Made by a program: the position numbers and the translations under genes
Part shown: positions 16,346-24,928 of the stretch, in pieces
Layout: every line of letters starts with the position of its first letter
Numbering within the stretch: position 1 is the stretch's first letter
Notes under the pieces: model-generated
The model's input: the letters and a program-made list of their open reading frames with translations, nothing else
What the model was told of the DNA's origin: nothing
Databases searched by the model: none
NCBI GenBank assembly: GCA_026989405.1
Contig: JALSJL010000109.1
Location: forward strand, 1-25,712
Direction: 5' to 3'
DNA: 25,712 bases
Source of the DNA: Marinosulfonomonas sp.
GTDB taxonomy: Bacteria; Pseudomonadota; Alphaproteobacteria; Rhodobacterales; Rhodobacteraceae

Positions 16346-17905
16346 ATGACTTTGAATCTGATGATGCCCGAACAAAACGATCTGAAACCCCGGATTACGG
16401 TGTTTGGCGTCGGTGGAGCGGGCGGTAACGCGGTCAACAACATGATCGAGAAGCAGCTTGAAGGCGTTGAATTCGTTGTCGCGAATACAGACGCGCAGGC
16501 CCTGGCCCAGACGACTGCTCCAAACAAGATTCAGATGGGCGTCAAGGTGACCGAAGGCCTGGGCGCCGGCGCCCGCCCGTCGGTTGGTGCCGCAGCCGCC
16601 GAGGAAACGATCGAGGATATCGTCGACCAGCTGGCCGGCGCGCATATGTGCTTCATCACCGCGGGCATGGGTGGGGGCACCGGCACCGGCGCCGCGCCGA
16701 TCATCGCGCAGGCCGCGCGCGAGCTGGGGGTGCTGACTGTCGGCGTCGTGACCAAGCCGTTCCAGTTCGAGGGTGCAAAGCGCATGAAGCAAGCCGAAGA
16801 AGGCGTTGAATTGCTTCAGAAAATGGTCGATACCCTGATCATCATCCCGAACCAGAACCTGTTCCGTCTCGCCAATGAGAAAACCACCTTCACCGAAGCG
16901 TTTTCGATGGCCGACGACGTGCTCTACCAGGGCGTCAAGGGCGTGACCGACCTGATGGTGCGCCCGGGCCTGATCAACCTCGACTTTGCCGATGTCCGCT
17001 CGGTGATGGACGAGATGGGCAAGGCGATGATGGGCACCGGCGAAAGCACCGGCGAAGAGCGCGCGATCCAGGCCGCCGAAAAGGCCATCGCCAACCCGCT
17101 GCTGGACGAAATCAGCCTGAAGGGCGCCAAGGGTGTGCTGATCAACATCACCGGCGGCTATGACCTGACCCTGTTCGAGCTTGACGAAGCGGCCAACCGC
17201 ATCCGCGAGGAAGTGGATGCCGACGCCAACATCATCGTCGGCTCGACGCTTGACACCGAAATGGAAGGGGTGATGCGGGTTTCCGTGGTGGCCACCGGGA
17301 TCGATGCCGTTGGCAACACGCGCGACATCCCGACGCCGGTGCGCGGCGAAGAAGCCGCCCCGGCGCCGCTGGAAACCCAGCCGCCTGCGCAACAGGCTGC
17401 GATGCAGCAACAAACCCCGGCGGCAGCGCCCGCGGCAGCAGACGCAGAGCCGGGCCTGTTCCAGAGCGAATTTTCCAGCGCCCGCGCCACCGACCCGGTT
17501 TCCGAGGCTGCCGATGACGTGCCACCTCCGGCCTATCAGCCGCCGCCCGCACCAGAAGCCGGCCAGGCAGCGACGGGCGACGCATTTGTTGCGCCCAAGG
17601 CGCCGCAGTCCGGGACGCCGACACCCGATACGATGGACAGGCTTCGGGCCGCGGTGCGCAAGGCGCCCGACCAGGAGGGGTTTTCGACCCGCCGAGCAGC
17701 TTCCGCGCCAGAGACCGAGCCGGAGAAATCGCGCTTCGGGATCAACTCGCTCATCGGCCGCATGACGGGCCATGCGAGCGAGCCGGCCCAGGCGCCCGTC
17801 ACACGCGAGCAGCCGCCGGTTTCCGCCCCGTCCGACGAGGCCGAGTCCGATCCCGAGCAGGACCGGATTGAAATTCCGGCGTTCCTGCGGCGGCAGGCGA
17901 ACTGA
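16346..17905 (+). CDS. ftsZ: Cell division protein FtsZ
   Basis: FtsZ is the tubulin-like GTPase that forms the division ring. From ATG 16346 the product is 519 residues. It has the N-terminal GVGGAGGNAVNNMI, the tubulin signature GGGTGTG at 109-115, and the catalytic T7 loop NLDFADV at 211-217. The globular part ends near residue 325. A proline-, alanine- and glutamine-rich linker of about 180 residues follows, long as in other alphaproteobacteria, then the conserved partner-binding tail DRIEIPAFLRRQAN. AGGCGGACGG lies just before the ATG. The frame is open from a TTG at 16304, but the extra 14 residues have no family support. A strong terminator follows. Confidence 0.98.
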   Translation: MTLNLMMPEQNDLKPRITVFGVGGAGGNAVNNMIEKQLEGVEFVVANTDAQALAQTTAPNKIQMGVKVTEGLGAGARPSVGAAAAEETIEDIVDQLAGAHMCFITAGMGGGTGTGAAPIIAQAARELGVLTVGVVTKPFQFEGAKRMKQAEEGVELLQKMVDTLIIIPNQNLFRLANEKTTFTEAFSMADDVLYQGVKGVTDLMVRPGLINLDFADVRSVMDEMGKAMMGTGESTGEERAIQAAEKAIANPLLDEISLKGAKGVLINITGGYDLTLFELDEAANRIREEVDADANIIVGSTLDTEMEGVMRVSVVATGIDAVGNTRDIPTPVRGEEAAPAPLETQPPAQQAAMQQQTPAAAPAAADAEPGLFQSEFSSARATDPVSEAADDVPPPAYQPPPAPEAGQAATGDAFVAPKAPQSGTPTPDTMDRLRAAVRKAPDQEGFSTRRAASAPETEPEKSRFGINSLIGRMTGHASEPAQAPVTREQPPVSAPSDEAESDPEQDRIEIPAFLRRQAN

Positions 17906-17925
17906 CAAAGGTAAACAAACATTTC

Positions 17926-17963
17926 GGGAAAGGGTCGGCTCGCGCCGGCCCTTTTCCTTTTTT
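17926..17963 (+). terminator. Strong intrinsic terminator after ftsZ
   Basis: Bases 17926-17939 pair with 17944-17957 in a stem of up to 14 bp (two G-U wobbles) closed by a TCGC loop, followed at once by six Ts (17958-17963). It starts 21 bases after the ftsZ stop. It should end most dcw transcripts and make lpxC a separate unit. Confidence 0.9.
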
Positions 17964-17964
17964 A

Positions 17965-18025
17965 TCAGCCTGTTAGGCATTTCAATACCCGTTTCCGGCG
18001 AAATGCCGCGCAACAGGACTCCTGA
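17965..18025. repeat. Extended interrupted inverted repeat between ftsZ and lpxC
   Basis: Three nested perfect segments pair: TCAG (17965-17968) with CTGA (18022-18025), CCTGTT (17969-17974) with AACAGG (18012-18017), and GGCATTTC (17976-17983) with GAAATGCC (18000-18007). This gives 18 pairs with small asymmetric bulges around a 16-base loop. It begins right after the ftsZ terminator. It could be an RNA fold or a DNA operator. Confidence 0.6.
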
Positions 18026-18088
18026 TGTTTCAGAGCGTTACAAAGTTTGAATTGTGTGATTTGTGGGCTCTCGATAGGGAAAGTGCGA

Positions 18089-18127
18089 CGGCGGGGCTTG
18101 TCCCCGCCGAAACAGAGTCGAAACAGA
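18089..18127 (+). promoter_or_regulatory. lpxC leader hairpin and phased direct repeat
   Basis: CGGCGGGG (18089-18096) and CCCCGCCG (18102-18109) form a perfect 8-bp GC stem with a CTTGT loop. It is followed by CGAAACAGA at 18108-18116 and again at 18119-18127, 11 bases apart. The second copy ends just before the GAGG ribosome binding site (18131-18134). No T-run follows the stem, so a simple terminator is unlikely. Confidence 0.5.
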
Positions 18128-18140
18128 ATTGAGGCGCGTG

Positions 18141-19061
18141 TTGCAGACAACACTGAAATCCCCGGCAACCTTTTCCGGCATCGGGCTGCATTCCGGTGCC
18201 CCGGCGACGATGACCATTCATCCGGCGTCTGCCGAATACGGCATCTGGTTTCGCCGCACCGATGTTCAGGGCGCGGATGCGCTTGTTCCGGCGCGCTGGG
18301 ATGCCGTGAGCCCGACGCGCCTTTGCACCAGGCTTGTGAACCGGGCCGGCGTTGCTGTTTCGACGGTGGAACATGTGATGGCGGCCCTGGCCGGCTGCGG
18401 CATTCACAATGCCCTGATTGAAATTGACGCCGCCGAGGTGCCAATTCTTGACGGAAGCGCGGCCCCCTTCGTCGAAGGCATTCTGAAACGCGGCATTCGC
18501 CGGCTTTCGGCTCCGGCCCGGGCCGTCAGAATTCTCGAGCCGGTCGAAGTGCGAGAGGGCGACGCCCGCGCGCGTATCGAGCCAAGCGATGTCTTCGAGA
18601 TCGAGTTCCAGATTGATTTCGAGGACGCCGCGATCGGGGTGCAGCACAAGACGCTTGACCTGGCCAATGGGGCCTTTGTGCGCGAACTGTGCGACAGCCG
18701 CACCTTCTGCCGTCAGGCCGATGTTGCAAAAATGAAGGCCAATGGCCTTGCCCGCGGCGGTTCTCTGGCCAATGCCATCGTTGTCGACGGCGCGCATGTG
18801 CTGAACCCCGGCGGTTTGCGCCACGCCGATGAAGCCGTGCGCCACAAGATGCTGGATGCGCTTGGCGACCTTTCGCTTGCCGGTGCACCGATCTTTGGCC
18901 GCTATGTCGGCTATCGCGCCGGCCATGCGCTGACCAACCGGCTGCTGCGGGCGCTGTTTTCCCGGCCCGAAGCCCATGTCATGGTCGAATGCGACACGGA
19001 CGCGGCTTTGCGCCTTCCCGGCGTCGGTGTCGAACGTAGCGATATTCCCGCAGTCGCCTGA
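18141..19061 (+). CDS. lpxC: UDP-3-O-acyl-GlcNAc deacetylase LpxC
   Basis: LpxC is the zinc-dependent cytoplasmic deacetylase that carries out the committed step of lipid A synthesis. The start is taken as TTG 18141, giving MQTTLKSPATFSGIGLHSG, because relatives begin this way and GAGG at 18131-18134 is six bases upstream. A GTG (18138) and a TTG (18129) in frame are too close to, or before, that site. The 306 residues hold STVEHVMAAL (Glu77, zinc His78), ILDGSAAPFV, SRTFC, and HKMLDALGDL (zinc His235, Lys236, zinc Asp239), plus His262 in GHALTN. All catalytic positions are present. It has its own leader after the ftsZ terminator. Confidence 0.95.
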   Translation: MQTTLKSPATFSGIGLHSGAPATMTIHPASAEYGIWFRRTDVQGADALVPARWDAVSPTRLCTRLVNRAGVAVSTVEHVMAALAGCGIHNALIEIDAAEVPILDGSAAPFVEGILKRGIRRLSAPARAVRILEPVEVREGDARARIEPSDVFEIEFQIDFEDAAIGVQHKTLDLANGAFVRELCDSRTFCRQADVAKMKANGLARGGSLANAIVVDGAHVLNPGGLRHADEAVRHKMLDALGDLSLAGAPIFGRYVGYRAGHALTNRLLRALFSRPEAHVMVECDTDAALRLPGVGVERSDIPAVA

Positions 19062-19084
19062 CTCTCCGAAAATTCCCCCCTAAA

Positions 19085-19105
19085 GGCGTTTTGCGCCGGA
19101 TTTTT
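19085..19105 (+). terminator. Weak possible terminator after lpxC
   Basis: GGCG (19085-19088) and CGCC (19094-19097) form a short stem around TTTTG, followed by GGA and five Ts (19101-19105). The stem is only 4 bp, so termination would be partial at best. Confidence 0.3.
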
Positions 19106-19128
19106 CTGTGCTAGGACCGATTGCAAAG

Positions 19129-19150
19129 GCGTCGGCGGCACTGCCGGCGC
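19129..19150 (+). other. Stem-loop in the bamD leader
   Basis: GCGTCGGC (19129-19136) pairs with GCCGGCGC (19143-19150), eight pairs with one G-U, around a six-base loop. It ends 27 bases before the bamD start and has no T-run. It may be only a GC-rich coincidence. Confidence 0.3.
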
Positions 19151-19177
19151 GCAAGAAACTGGATGGGTAGGCAGCTG

Positions 19178-20014
19178 ATGGCAAGGGCCAGTTTGATCCG
19201 CAATTCTGTCATGTCGCTTGTTTTCGCGGCGGCTCTGACCGCCTGCAGTGGCGCTCAGAACAACATTCCGCTTGAAAACCTGACCGCGGCCCAGATTTAT
19301 CAGAGCGCCGAAGCCGACCTTGACCGCGGGCGCACCAAGGACGCGGCCTTCAAGTTTGGCGAGATCGAACGCCTCTACCCCTATTCGCAATGGGCGCAGC
19401 GGGCCCTGATCATGCAGGCCTTTTCCTATCACAAACGCGGCGACTATGCCGACAGCCGGGCCAGCGCGCAGCGCTATCTTGATTTCTTCCCGGCCGGTGA
19501 AGACGCAGCCTATGCCCAGTATATCGTCGCCCTCAGCTACTACGATCAGATCGACGACGTCGGGCGCGATCAGGGGCTGACCTTCAAGGCCCTTGAAGCC
19601 CTGCGCAGGGTCATCGAGCACTATCCCGACAGCGAATATGCCCGTCTGGCGGTGTCCAAATTCGATCAGGCTTTCGACCATCTGGCGGCCAAGGAAATGG
19701 AGATCGGGCGCTATTACCTGAAACGGGGATACTATTCGGCCGCCGCCAACCGCTTTCGCACGGTCGTCGAGCAGTTTCAGACCACGTCCCATACCCCGGA
19801 GGCGCTGTTTCGCCTGATCGAAAGCTATCTTGCTCTTGGCCTCGACGATGAGGCACAGACGGCCGGTGCCATCCTGCAGCGGAATTTCCCGTCAAGTCCC
19901 TATGCACGGGACGCCGCCAATCTGCTGGCCGGGCGCGGTCTGAGCGCCGTGGCCACCGGCGACAACTGGCTGTCCAGCATCTACCGCCAGGTCATCCGCG
20001 GCGAGTGGCTGTAA
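19178..20014 (+). CDS. bamD: Outer membrane assembly lipoprotein BamD
   Basis: BamD is the essential lipoprotein of the BAM complex, which folds beta-barrel proteins into the outer membrane. From ATG 19178 it has 278 residues: a basic start, a hydrophobic stretch (VMSLVFAAALTAC), and a lipobox LTAC with the acylated Cys at 23. Tetratricopeptide-like repeats follow. Family segments are AEADLDRGRTKDAAFKFGEIERLYPYSQWAQRA (its core), YADSRASAQRYLDFFP, DQIDDVGRDQ and KEMEIGRYYLKRGYYSAAANRF. GGTAGG upstream supports this start; an ATG at 19163 would add five residues. recN begins 15 bases after the stop, so the two are probably co-transcribed. Confidence 0.94.
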   Translation: MARASLIRNSVMSLVFAAALTACSGAQNNIPLENLTAAQIYQSAEADLDRGRTKDAAFKFGEIERLYPYSQWAQRALIMQAFSYHKRGDYADSRASAQRYLDFFPAGEDAAYAQYIVALSYYDQIDDVGRDQGLTFKALEALRRVIEHYPDSEYARLAVSKFDQAFDHLAAKEMEIGRYYLKRGYYSAAANRFRTVVEQFQTTSHTPEALFRLIESYLALGLDDEAQTAGAILQRNFPSSPYARDAANLLAGRGLSAVATGDNWLSSIYRQVIRGEWL

Positions 20015-20029
20015 GCCGGGGGCAGGGAA

Positions 20030-21679
20030 ATGCTGCTCAGTCTCGACATCCGGGACATGCTGATCATCGACCGGCTGGAGCTTGAGTTCCGGCCCGGCCT
20101 CAACGCGCTGACCGGCGAGACCGGGGCCGGAAAGTCCATTCTGCTCGACGCGCTGGGTTTCGTGCTCGGCTGGCGCGGGCGCGCCGAACTGGTGCGCGCC
20201 GGTGCCGAGCGGGGCGAGGTGACGGCGGTCTTCGACATTTCCGGCAACCGGGCGGCGCGCGCCGTGCTCGAGGACGCGGGCTTCGAGGCGGCGGACGAAC
20301 TGATCCTGCACCGCACCAACACGCCCGACGGGCGCAAGGTGGCGCGCGTCAACGACCGGCGCGCCTCGGGTGAGTTGCTGCGCGCCCTGTCGGACACGCT
20401 GGTCGAACTGCACGGCCAGCAGGACGACCGCGGCCTGCTGAACCCGGCCAACCACCGCCGCATCCTCGATGATTTCGCGGGATCGGCCAGCGCCCTGGCC
20501 GCCACCCGCGCGGCCTGGCGCGCCCGGCAGGAGGCGCGCGCGCAACTCGAGGCCGCCAGGGCCGCGCTGGCCGAGGCCCGGCGCGAAGAAGACTACCTGC
20601 GCCACGCCCACGACGAACTTGCCCGGCTCGACCCGCAGCCGGGCGAAGAAGCCACCCTCGACACCCGCCGCCGGCTGATGCAGGCCGCGGCCCGGATCCG
20701 CGAAGATGTCGCCAGGGCCCATGCCGCGATCAGTGCCGAGGGGGCCGAGGGGCTGCTCGGTGACGCGCAGCGCTGGCTGGAAGGCGCCGTGGAAAGGGCC
20801 GAGGGCGCGCTTGACGAAGCGCTGGCGTCGCTTGCGCGCGCGCGTGACGAAACCGCCAACGCCCAGGCCGGGATCGAACGCGCGCTCGCGGCGCTGTCGT
20901 TTGACGCGCATGAGCTGGAAACGCTGGAAGAGCGCCTGTTCGCCCTGCGCGCGCTGGCGCGCAAACACGGTGTTCTGCCCGACGACCTGGCCGGGCTGCG
21001 CGACGATCTCGCCGGCAAGGTCGCGGCTCTCGAAGGGGCCGATGCCGATATTTCCGCACTTCAGGATGCGCTCGAGGCAAAAGAAGCCGCCTATACCGCC
21101 GCGGCCGCGAAACTGCACGAAAAACGCACCCGCGCGGCGGCCCGGCTCGACCGCGCGATGGCGCGCGAACTGGCCCCGCTCAAGATGGAACGCGCGCAGT
21201 TTTCCACCCGGATCGACGCCGCCGAGCCGGGCCCCGACGGGAGCGACGCGGTGACCTTCCACGTCGCCACCAACCCCGGCGCACCGGCCGGCCCGCTGAA
21301 CAGGATCGCCTCGGGCGGCGAGCTGTCGCGCTTTCTGCTGGCGCTCAAGGTCTGCCTGACCGGGGCGCAAAGCGGCATCACCATGATCTTCGACGAAATC
21401 GACCGCGGTGTCGGGGGCGCCACCGCCGATGCGGTCGGCCGCCGGCTGGCCCAGATCGCGGCCACGGGGCAGGTGCTCGTCGTCACCCATTCGCCGCAGG
21501 TCGCCGCCCGCGCCGACCACCACTGGCGCGTTGAAAAACGCGTCACGAAAGGCGAAACCCTTTCGCGCGTCACCCCGCTCGATGCCGATCAGCGCATCGA
21601 CGAAATTGCCCGCATGCTCGCCGGGGACACCATCACCGAAGAGGCCCGCGCTGCCGCCCGCGCGCTTCTGGACGACTGA
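20030..21679 (+). CDS. recN: DNA repair protein RecN
   Basis: RecN is a cytoplasmic SMC-like ATPase active in double-strand break repair. The 549-residue product begins MLLSLDIRDMLIIDRLELEF and has Walker A GETGAGKS at 29-36. A central region rich in alanine, arginine and glutamate is predicted to form the antiparallel coiled coil. An ASGGELSRFLLALK signature follows, then Walker B MIFDEID near residue 452 and the VVTHSPQVAARAD switch region. Length and domain order are normal. AGGGA precedes the ATG. No LexA box was recognised upstream, and the gene more likely shares the bamD transcript. Confidence 0.96.
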   Translation: MLLSLDIRDMLIIDRLELEFRPGLNALTGETGAGKSILLDALGFVLGWRGRAELVRAGAERGEVTAVFDISGNRAARAVLEDAGFEAADELILHRTNTPDGRKVARVNDRRASGELLRALSDTLVELHGQQDDRGLLNPANHRRILDDFAGSASALAATRAAWRARQEARAQLEAARAALAEARREEDYLRHAHDELARLDPQPGEEATLDTRRRLMQAAARIREDVARAHAAISAEGAEGLLGDAQRWLEGAVERAEGALDEALASLARARDETANAQAGIERALAALSFDAHELETLEERLFALRALARKHGVLPDDLAGLRDDLAGKVAALEGADADISALQDALEAKEAAYTAAAAKLHEKRTRAAARLDRAMARELAPLKMERAQFSTRIDAAEPGPDGSDAVTFHVATNPGAPAGPLNRIASGGELSRFLLALKVCLTGAQSGITMIFDEIDRGVGGATADAVGRRLAQIAATGQVLVVTHSPQVAARADHHWRVEKRVTKGETLSRVTPLDADQRIDEIARMLAGDTITEEARAAARALLDD

Positions 21680-21683
21680 TCCG

Positions 21684-21716
21684 CTTCATCTTGCCCGAAA
21701 TACTCCCGCCGGAGGC
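21684..21716 (-). repeat. Dispersed intergenic element, copy A (recN / FAD oxidase 3' ends)
   Basis: Read on the minus strand, this is a small hairpin CTCC-GGCG-GGAG, then TATTT, a short variable stretch, and CAAGATGAAG. The same pattern occurs on the plus strand at 24981-25013. It lies between two convergent gene ends. A second hairpin, CGCGGC-GAA-GCCGCG, is adjacent at 21724-21738. From memory, similar elements are common between genes in Rhodobacterales. Confidence 0.55.
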
Positions 21717-21758
21717 ACCGCGACGCGGCGAAGCCGCGGCGCAAACCCGACCCTGCGC

Positions 21759-23132
21759 TCAAGTGCCGGGCACCAGCTTGCCGGGGTTCATGATCCCGAC
21801 CGGGTCCAGCGCCCGCTTGATCTCGCCCATCACGTCCCAGCCCGCGCCATGCTCGGCCGCCATGTAGCCCAGCTTGCCCAACCCGATCCCGTGTTCGCCG
21901 CTGATCGTGCCGCCAAGGCGCAGGGCACGCTCGGCCATCCGCCCGGCCAGGTCTTCGGCCACCGCCATCTCGGCCGCGTGGCCGGGCTCCACCAGCAGGA
22001 TCGCATGGAAATTGCCGTCCCCCACATGGCCCAGGATCGGCCCCTCAAGCGGCGAGGCCGCGATATCCGCCTGGGTCTCGCGCACCGCTTCGGCCAGTTT
22101 CGAGATCGGCACGCAGATGTCGGTGACAAGGGCGCGCGCGCCGGGCCGCAGCGCCAGGCAGGCGTAATAGGCCCTGTGGCGCATGTCCCACAGCGCGCGG
22201 CGTTCTTCGGCGCGGTCCGACCACTTGAACCCTTCGCCGCCGTGCTCGCCGGCAATCTAGCCAAACAGGGCGGCCTGTTCGGCAACCGCCGTGGGGGAGC
22301 CGTGAAACTCCACCAGCAGATGCGGCTTTTCCGGCATGTCGGCGCCCGCGTGCAGGTTGAAGGCCCGCGCCGTGGCCGCATCGACAAACTCGATACGCGC
22401 CATCTCCACGCCCGACTGGATGGTCTCGATCACCGCGTTCACCGCGCCCTCCATGTCGGCAAAGGCGCAGACCGCCGATGAAACCGCCTCGGGCACACCG
22501 TGCAGGCGCAGCGTCAGTTCGGTGATCAGCCCCAGCGTGCCCTCCGAGCCGACGATCAGCGCGGTCAGGTCATAGCCGGTCGATGACTTGCGCGCCCGGC
22601 TGCCGGTGCGGATCAGCCGCCCGTCGCCCAGAACCACCTGCAGCGCCATCACGCCGTCGCGCATGGTGCCATAGCGCACCGTCGTGGTGCCGCTGGCGCG
22701 CGTCGAGGCCATCCCCCCAAGGCTGGCATCCGCCCCCGGATCGACCGGAAAGAACAACCCGGTCGCGCGCAGCTCCCGGTTCAGCGCTTCGCGCGTCAGG
22801 CCGGGCTGAACCACGACGTTCATGTCCTCGGCATTGACCTGCAACACCTTGTTCATCCGCGCGAAATCCACCACCACGCCACCGCGCACCGCCAGCGATT
22901 GCGCCTCCAGCGAGGTGCCGGTGCCCCAGCCGACGACCGGGCAGCCTTCCTGCGCGCAGATTTCCACGATCCGGGCGACCTCTTCGGCGGTTTCGGGCCA
23001 GGCCACCGCATCCGGCGGGGCCGGGGCAAAATGCGTTTCGCTCGTGCCATGGGCGGCAAGATCGCCCTTGGAACGGCTCAGCCGATTGCCTAGAAACGAT
23101 TGCAACCCGGCAAGTGCGGTGTCGATGCTCAT
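21759..23132 (-). pseudogene. FAD-linked oxidase (GlcD/D-lactate dehydrogenase type) with in-frame TAG
   Basis: The frame encodes a 457-codon FAD-binding oxidase of the GlcD/LDHD family, which oxidises D-2-hydroxy acids such as D-lactate or glycolate. It starts at ATG 23132 behind a strong GGAGG. PCMH-type FAD-domain motifs are VVGWGTGTSLEAQ, DPGADASLGGMASTRASGTTTVRYG and GSEGTLGLITE. The C-terminal domain has HVGDGNFH and SGEHGIG. Codon 292 (22257-22259) is TAG, where relatives usually have Glu (FG-E-IA.EHGG). Both sides remain in the same frame and keep full family similarity, so there is no frameshift. This is a single nonsense change, either a recent mutation or a sequence error. The truncated product would lack the substrate and catalytic C-terminal part. 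Confidence 0.85.
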
Positions 23133-23219
23133 GCGGCGCCTCCCTGTGGCCGGGTGCGAGCCTAGGCCATGCGGGCGGCCCGGGACAAGCGCGAAACCGG
23201 CCCGGCGAACAGGGACACC

Positions 23220-24908
23220 ATGGCTGCGCCGAAAAAATCTCCGCTGACCAGTCTCTACGACGACATCAGATGCGCCTGCCGCGACGGGTTGCATGTGCTT
23301 CGTCGCGAGGGTCCGAGCCAGGTGCAGTTCTGGTTCATTGCGCTGTTTGTCGGCACGGCGGCGGGGTTTGCTGCCCTCGGGTTCCGGCTGGGCATCGCGG
23401 CGTTGCAAAAGGCGCTTTATGGCGCCGAAGACCTGCACAAGCTGCATACCTTCGCGCAAACCCTGCCGTGGTACTGGATCCTGGCCATCCCGATCCTGGG
23501 CGGGCTGGCGGTCGGGCTGATCCTGACCCGGTTCACCGATGACGGCTCGGTGCGCTCGGTGGCCGATGTGATCGAAGGCGCGGCGCTGCACGAGGGACGG
23601 GTCGAACTGAAGGAGGGCCTGGCCTCGGCCCTTGCCTCGTTGATCACGCTGTCGTCGGGCGGCTCTTCCGGGCGTGAGGGGCCGGTCGTGCACCTGGCGG
23701 CGGTGATTTCCACCTGGGTTTCGGACCGAATGAACGCCAGCGGCATCACCGCGCGCGACCTGCTGGGCTGCGCGGTTGCCGGCGCGGTGTCGGCCAGTTT
23801 CAACGCCCCGATCGCGGGCGCGCTGTTTGCGCTGGAAGTGGTGCTGCGCCATTTCGCCGTGCATGCCTTTGCCCCCATCGCCATCGCCTCGGTTGCCGGC
23901 ACCCTGGTCAGCCGGCTGCAATTTGGCGACATCACCGAGTTTTCCCTGCCGGCCGATGGCGCGCTGCGGTTTTACGCCGAGTTGCCGGCCTTCATGATCC
24001 TTGGCCTGGTCAGCGGGCTGGTCGCCGTCATCCTGATGAAGTCGGTGTTCTGGGCCGACGACCTGGGCGACTGGGTGCAGGAGCGCACCCGCATGCCCGG
24101 CTGGCTGCGCCCGGCGGTGGCAGGCGCCATGCTGGGGGGGCTGGCCAATGTCTATCCGCATATCATCGGGGTTGGCTATGAAACCACCTCGGCCGCCTTG
24201 ACCGGGCAGCTGGCGTTCTGGGCGGCGGCGGTGTTCGTCGTGGTCAAGATCATGGCCGTCGCGATCACCATGGCCGGGCGCATGGGGGGCGGCATCTTTT
24301 CGCCCTCGCTGATGGTGGGCGCGCTGGCCGGGCTGGCCTTTGGCCATGTCGCCACCGGCATCTTTCCCAACGCCTCGGGTTCGGAAACGCTCTATGCGCT
24401 GGCCGGCATGGGGGCGGTCGCGGCCGCGGTGCTGGGCGCGCCGATCTCGACCACGCTGATCGTCTTTGAACTGACCGGCGACTGGCAGACGGGGCTTGCG
24501 GTGATGGTGGCGGTGTCGCTGTCGACGGCGCTGGCCAGCCGGATGGTGGATCGGTCGTTCTTCCTGACGCTTCTGGAGCGCCGGAACGTCCACCTTGCCG
24601 CGGGGCCACAGGCCTACCTGCTGGCCACGGTGGGTTGCGGCCGTGTCATGCGCGCGAAGGACGACATGCCCGACGCCGATCTTGAAACCAGCTGGGAGCT
24701 GATCGAACAGGGGATCTACATCGACGGCAACGCCACGCTGGAACGCGCCATGCCGATCTTCGAGCGCGCCAATGTGCCGTACCTGCCGGTGGTGACGCTG
24801 GGCGGCGAGGATGAGCCGCCCGAGCTTTGGGGGGCGGTTTACCAGGTGGATGCGCTGAAAGCGTTCAACCGGAAACTGTCCGAAACCGCCGCCGAAGAGC
24901 ATTCGTGA
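23220..24908 (+). CDS. ClC-family chloride channel/transporter with C-terminal CBS region
   Basis: This is an inner-membrane ClC protein that moves chloride, 562 residues from ATG 23220, with CAGGGA upstream. An ATG at 23169 would add 17 residues but has a poor binding site. The membrane part carries GREGP at 151-155 with the gating Glu153, FNAPIAGALFALEVV at 194-208, and GGGIFSPS at 356-363, all ClC hallmarks. The position matching the proton-pathway glutamate of E. coli ClcA (Glu203) is Val207. After about residue 440 comes a cytoplasmic tail resembling a CBS pair (VMRAKDDMPDADLETSWELIEQG... YLPVV). It is divergent from the damaged oxidase gene, with 87 bases between starts. A clear terminator follows. 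Confidence 0.92.
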   Translation: MAAPKKSPLTSLYDDIRCACRDGLHVLRREGPSQVQFWFIALFVGTAAGFAALGFRLGIAALQKALYGAEDLHKLHTFAQTLPWYWILAIPILGGLAVGLILTRFTDDGSVRSVADVIEGAALHEGRVELKEGLASALASLITLSSGGSSGREGPVVHLAAVISTWVSDRMNASGITARDLLGCAVAGAVSASFNAPIAGALFALEVVLRHFAVHAFAPIAIASVAGTLVSRLQFGDITEFSLPADGALRFYAELPAFMILGLVSGLVAVILMKSVFWADDLGDWVQERTRMPGWLRPAVAGAMLGGLANVYPHIIGVGYETTSAALTGQLAFWAAAVFVVVKIMAVAITMAGRMGGGIFSPSLMVGALAGLAFGHVATGIFPNASGSETLYALAGMGAVAAAVLGAPISTTLIVFELTGDWQTGLAVMVAVSLSTALASRMVDRSFFLTLLERRNVHLAAGPQAYLLATVGCGRVMRAKDDMPDADLETSWELIEQGIYIDGNATLERAMPIFERANVPYLPVVTLGGEDEPPELWGAVYQVDALKAFNRKLSETAAEEHS

Positions 24909-24928
24909 AACGCGCCGCTCCCCGGCGG

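Noticed and set aside
22257..24902. 881-codon minus-strand frame running through the ClC gene into the FAD oxidase
   Set aside because: Only the last 291 codons (from ATG 23132, with GGAGG) are oxidase-like. The rest is a shadow of the ClC coding strand.
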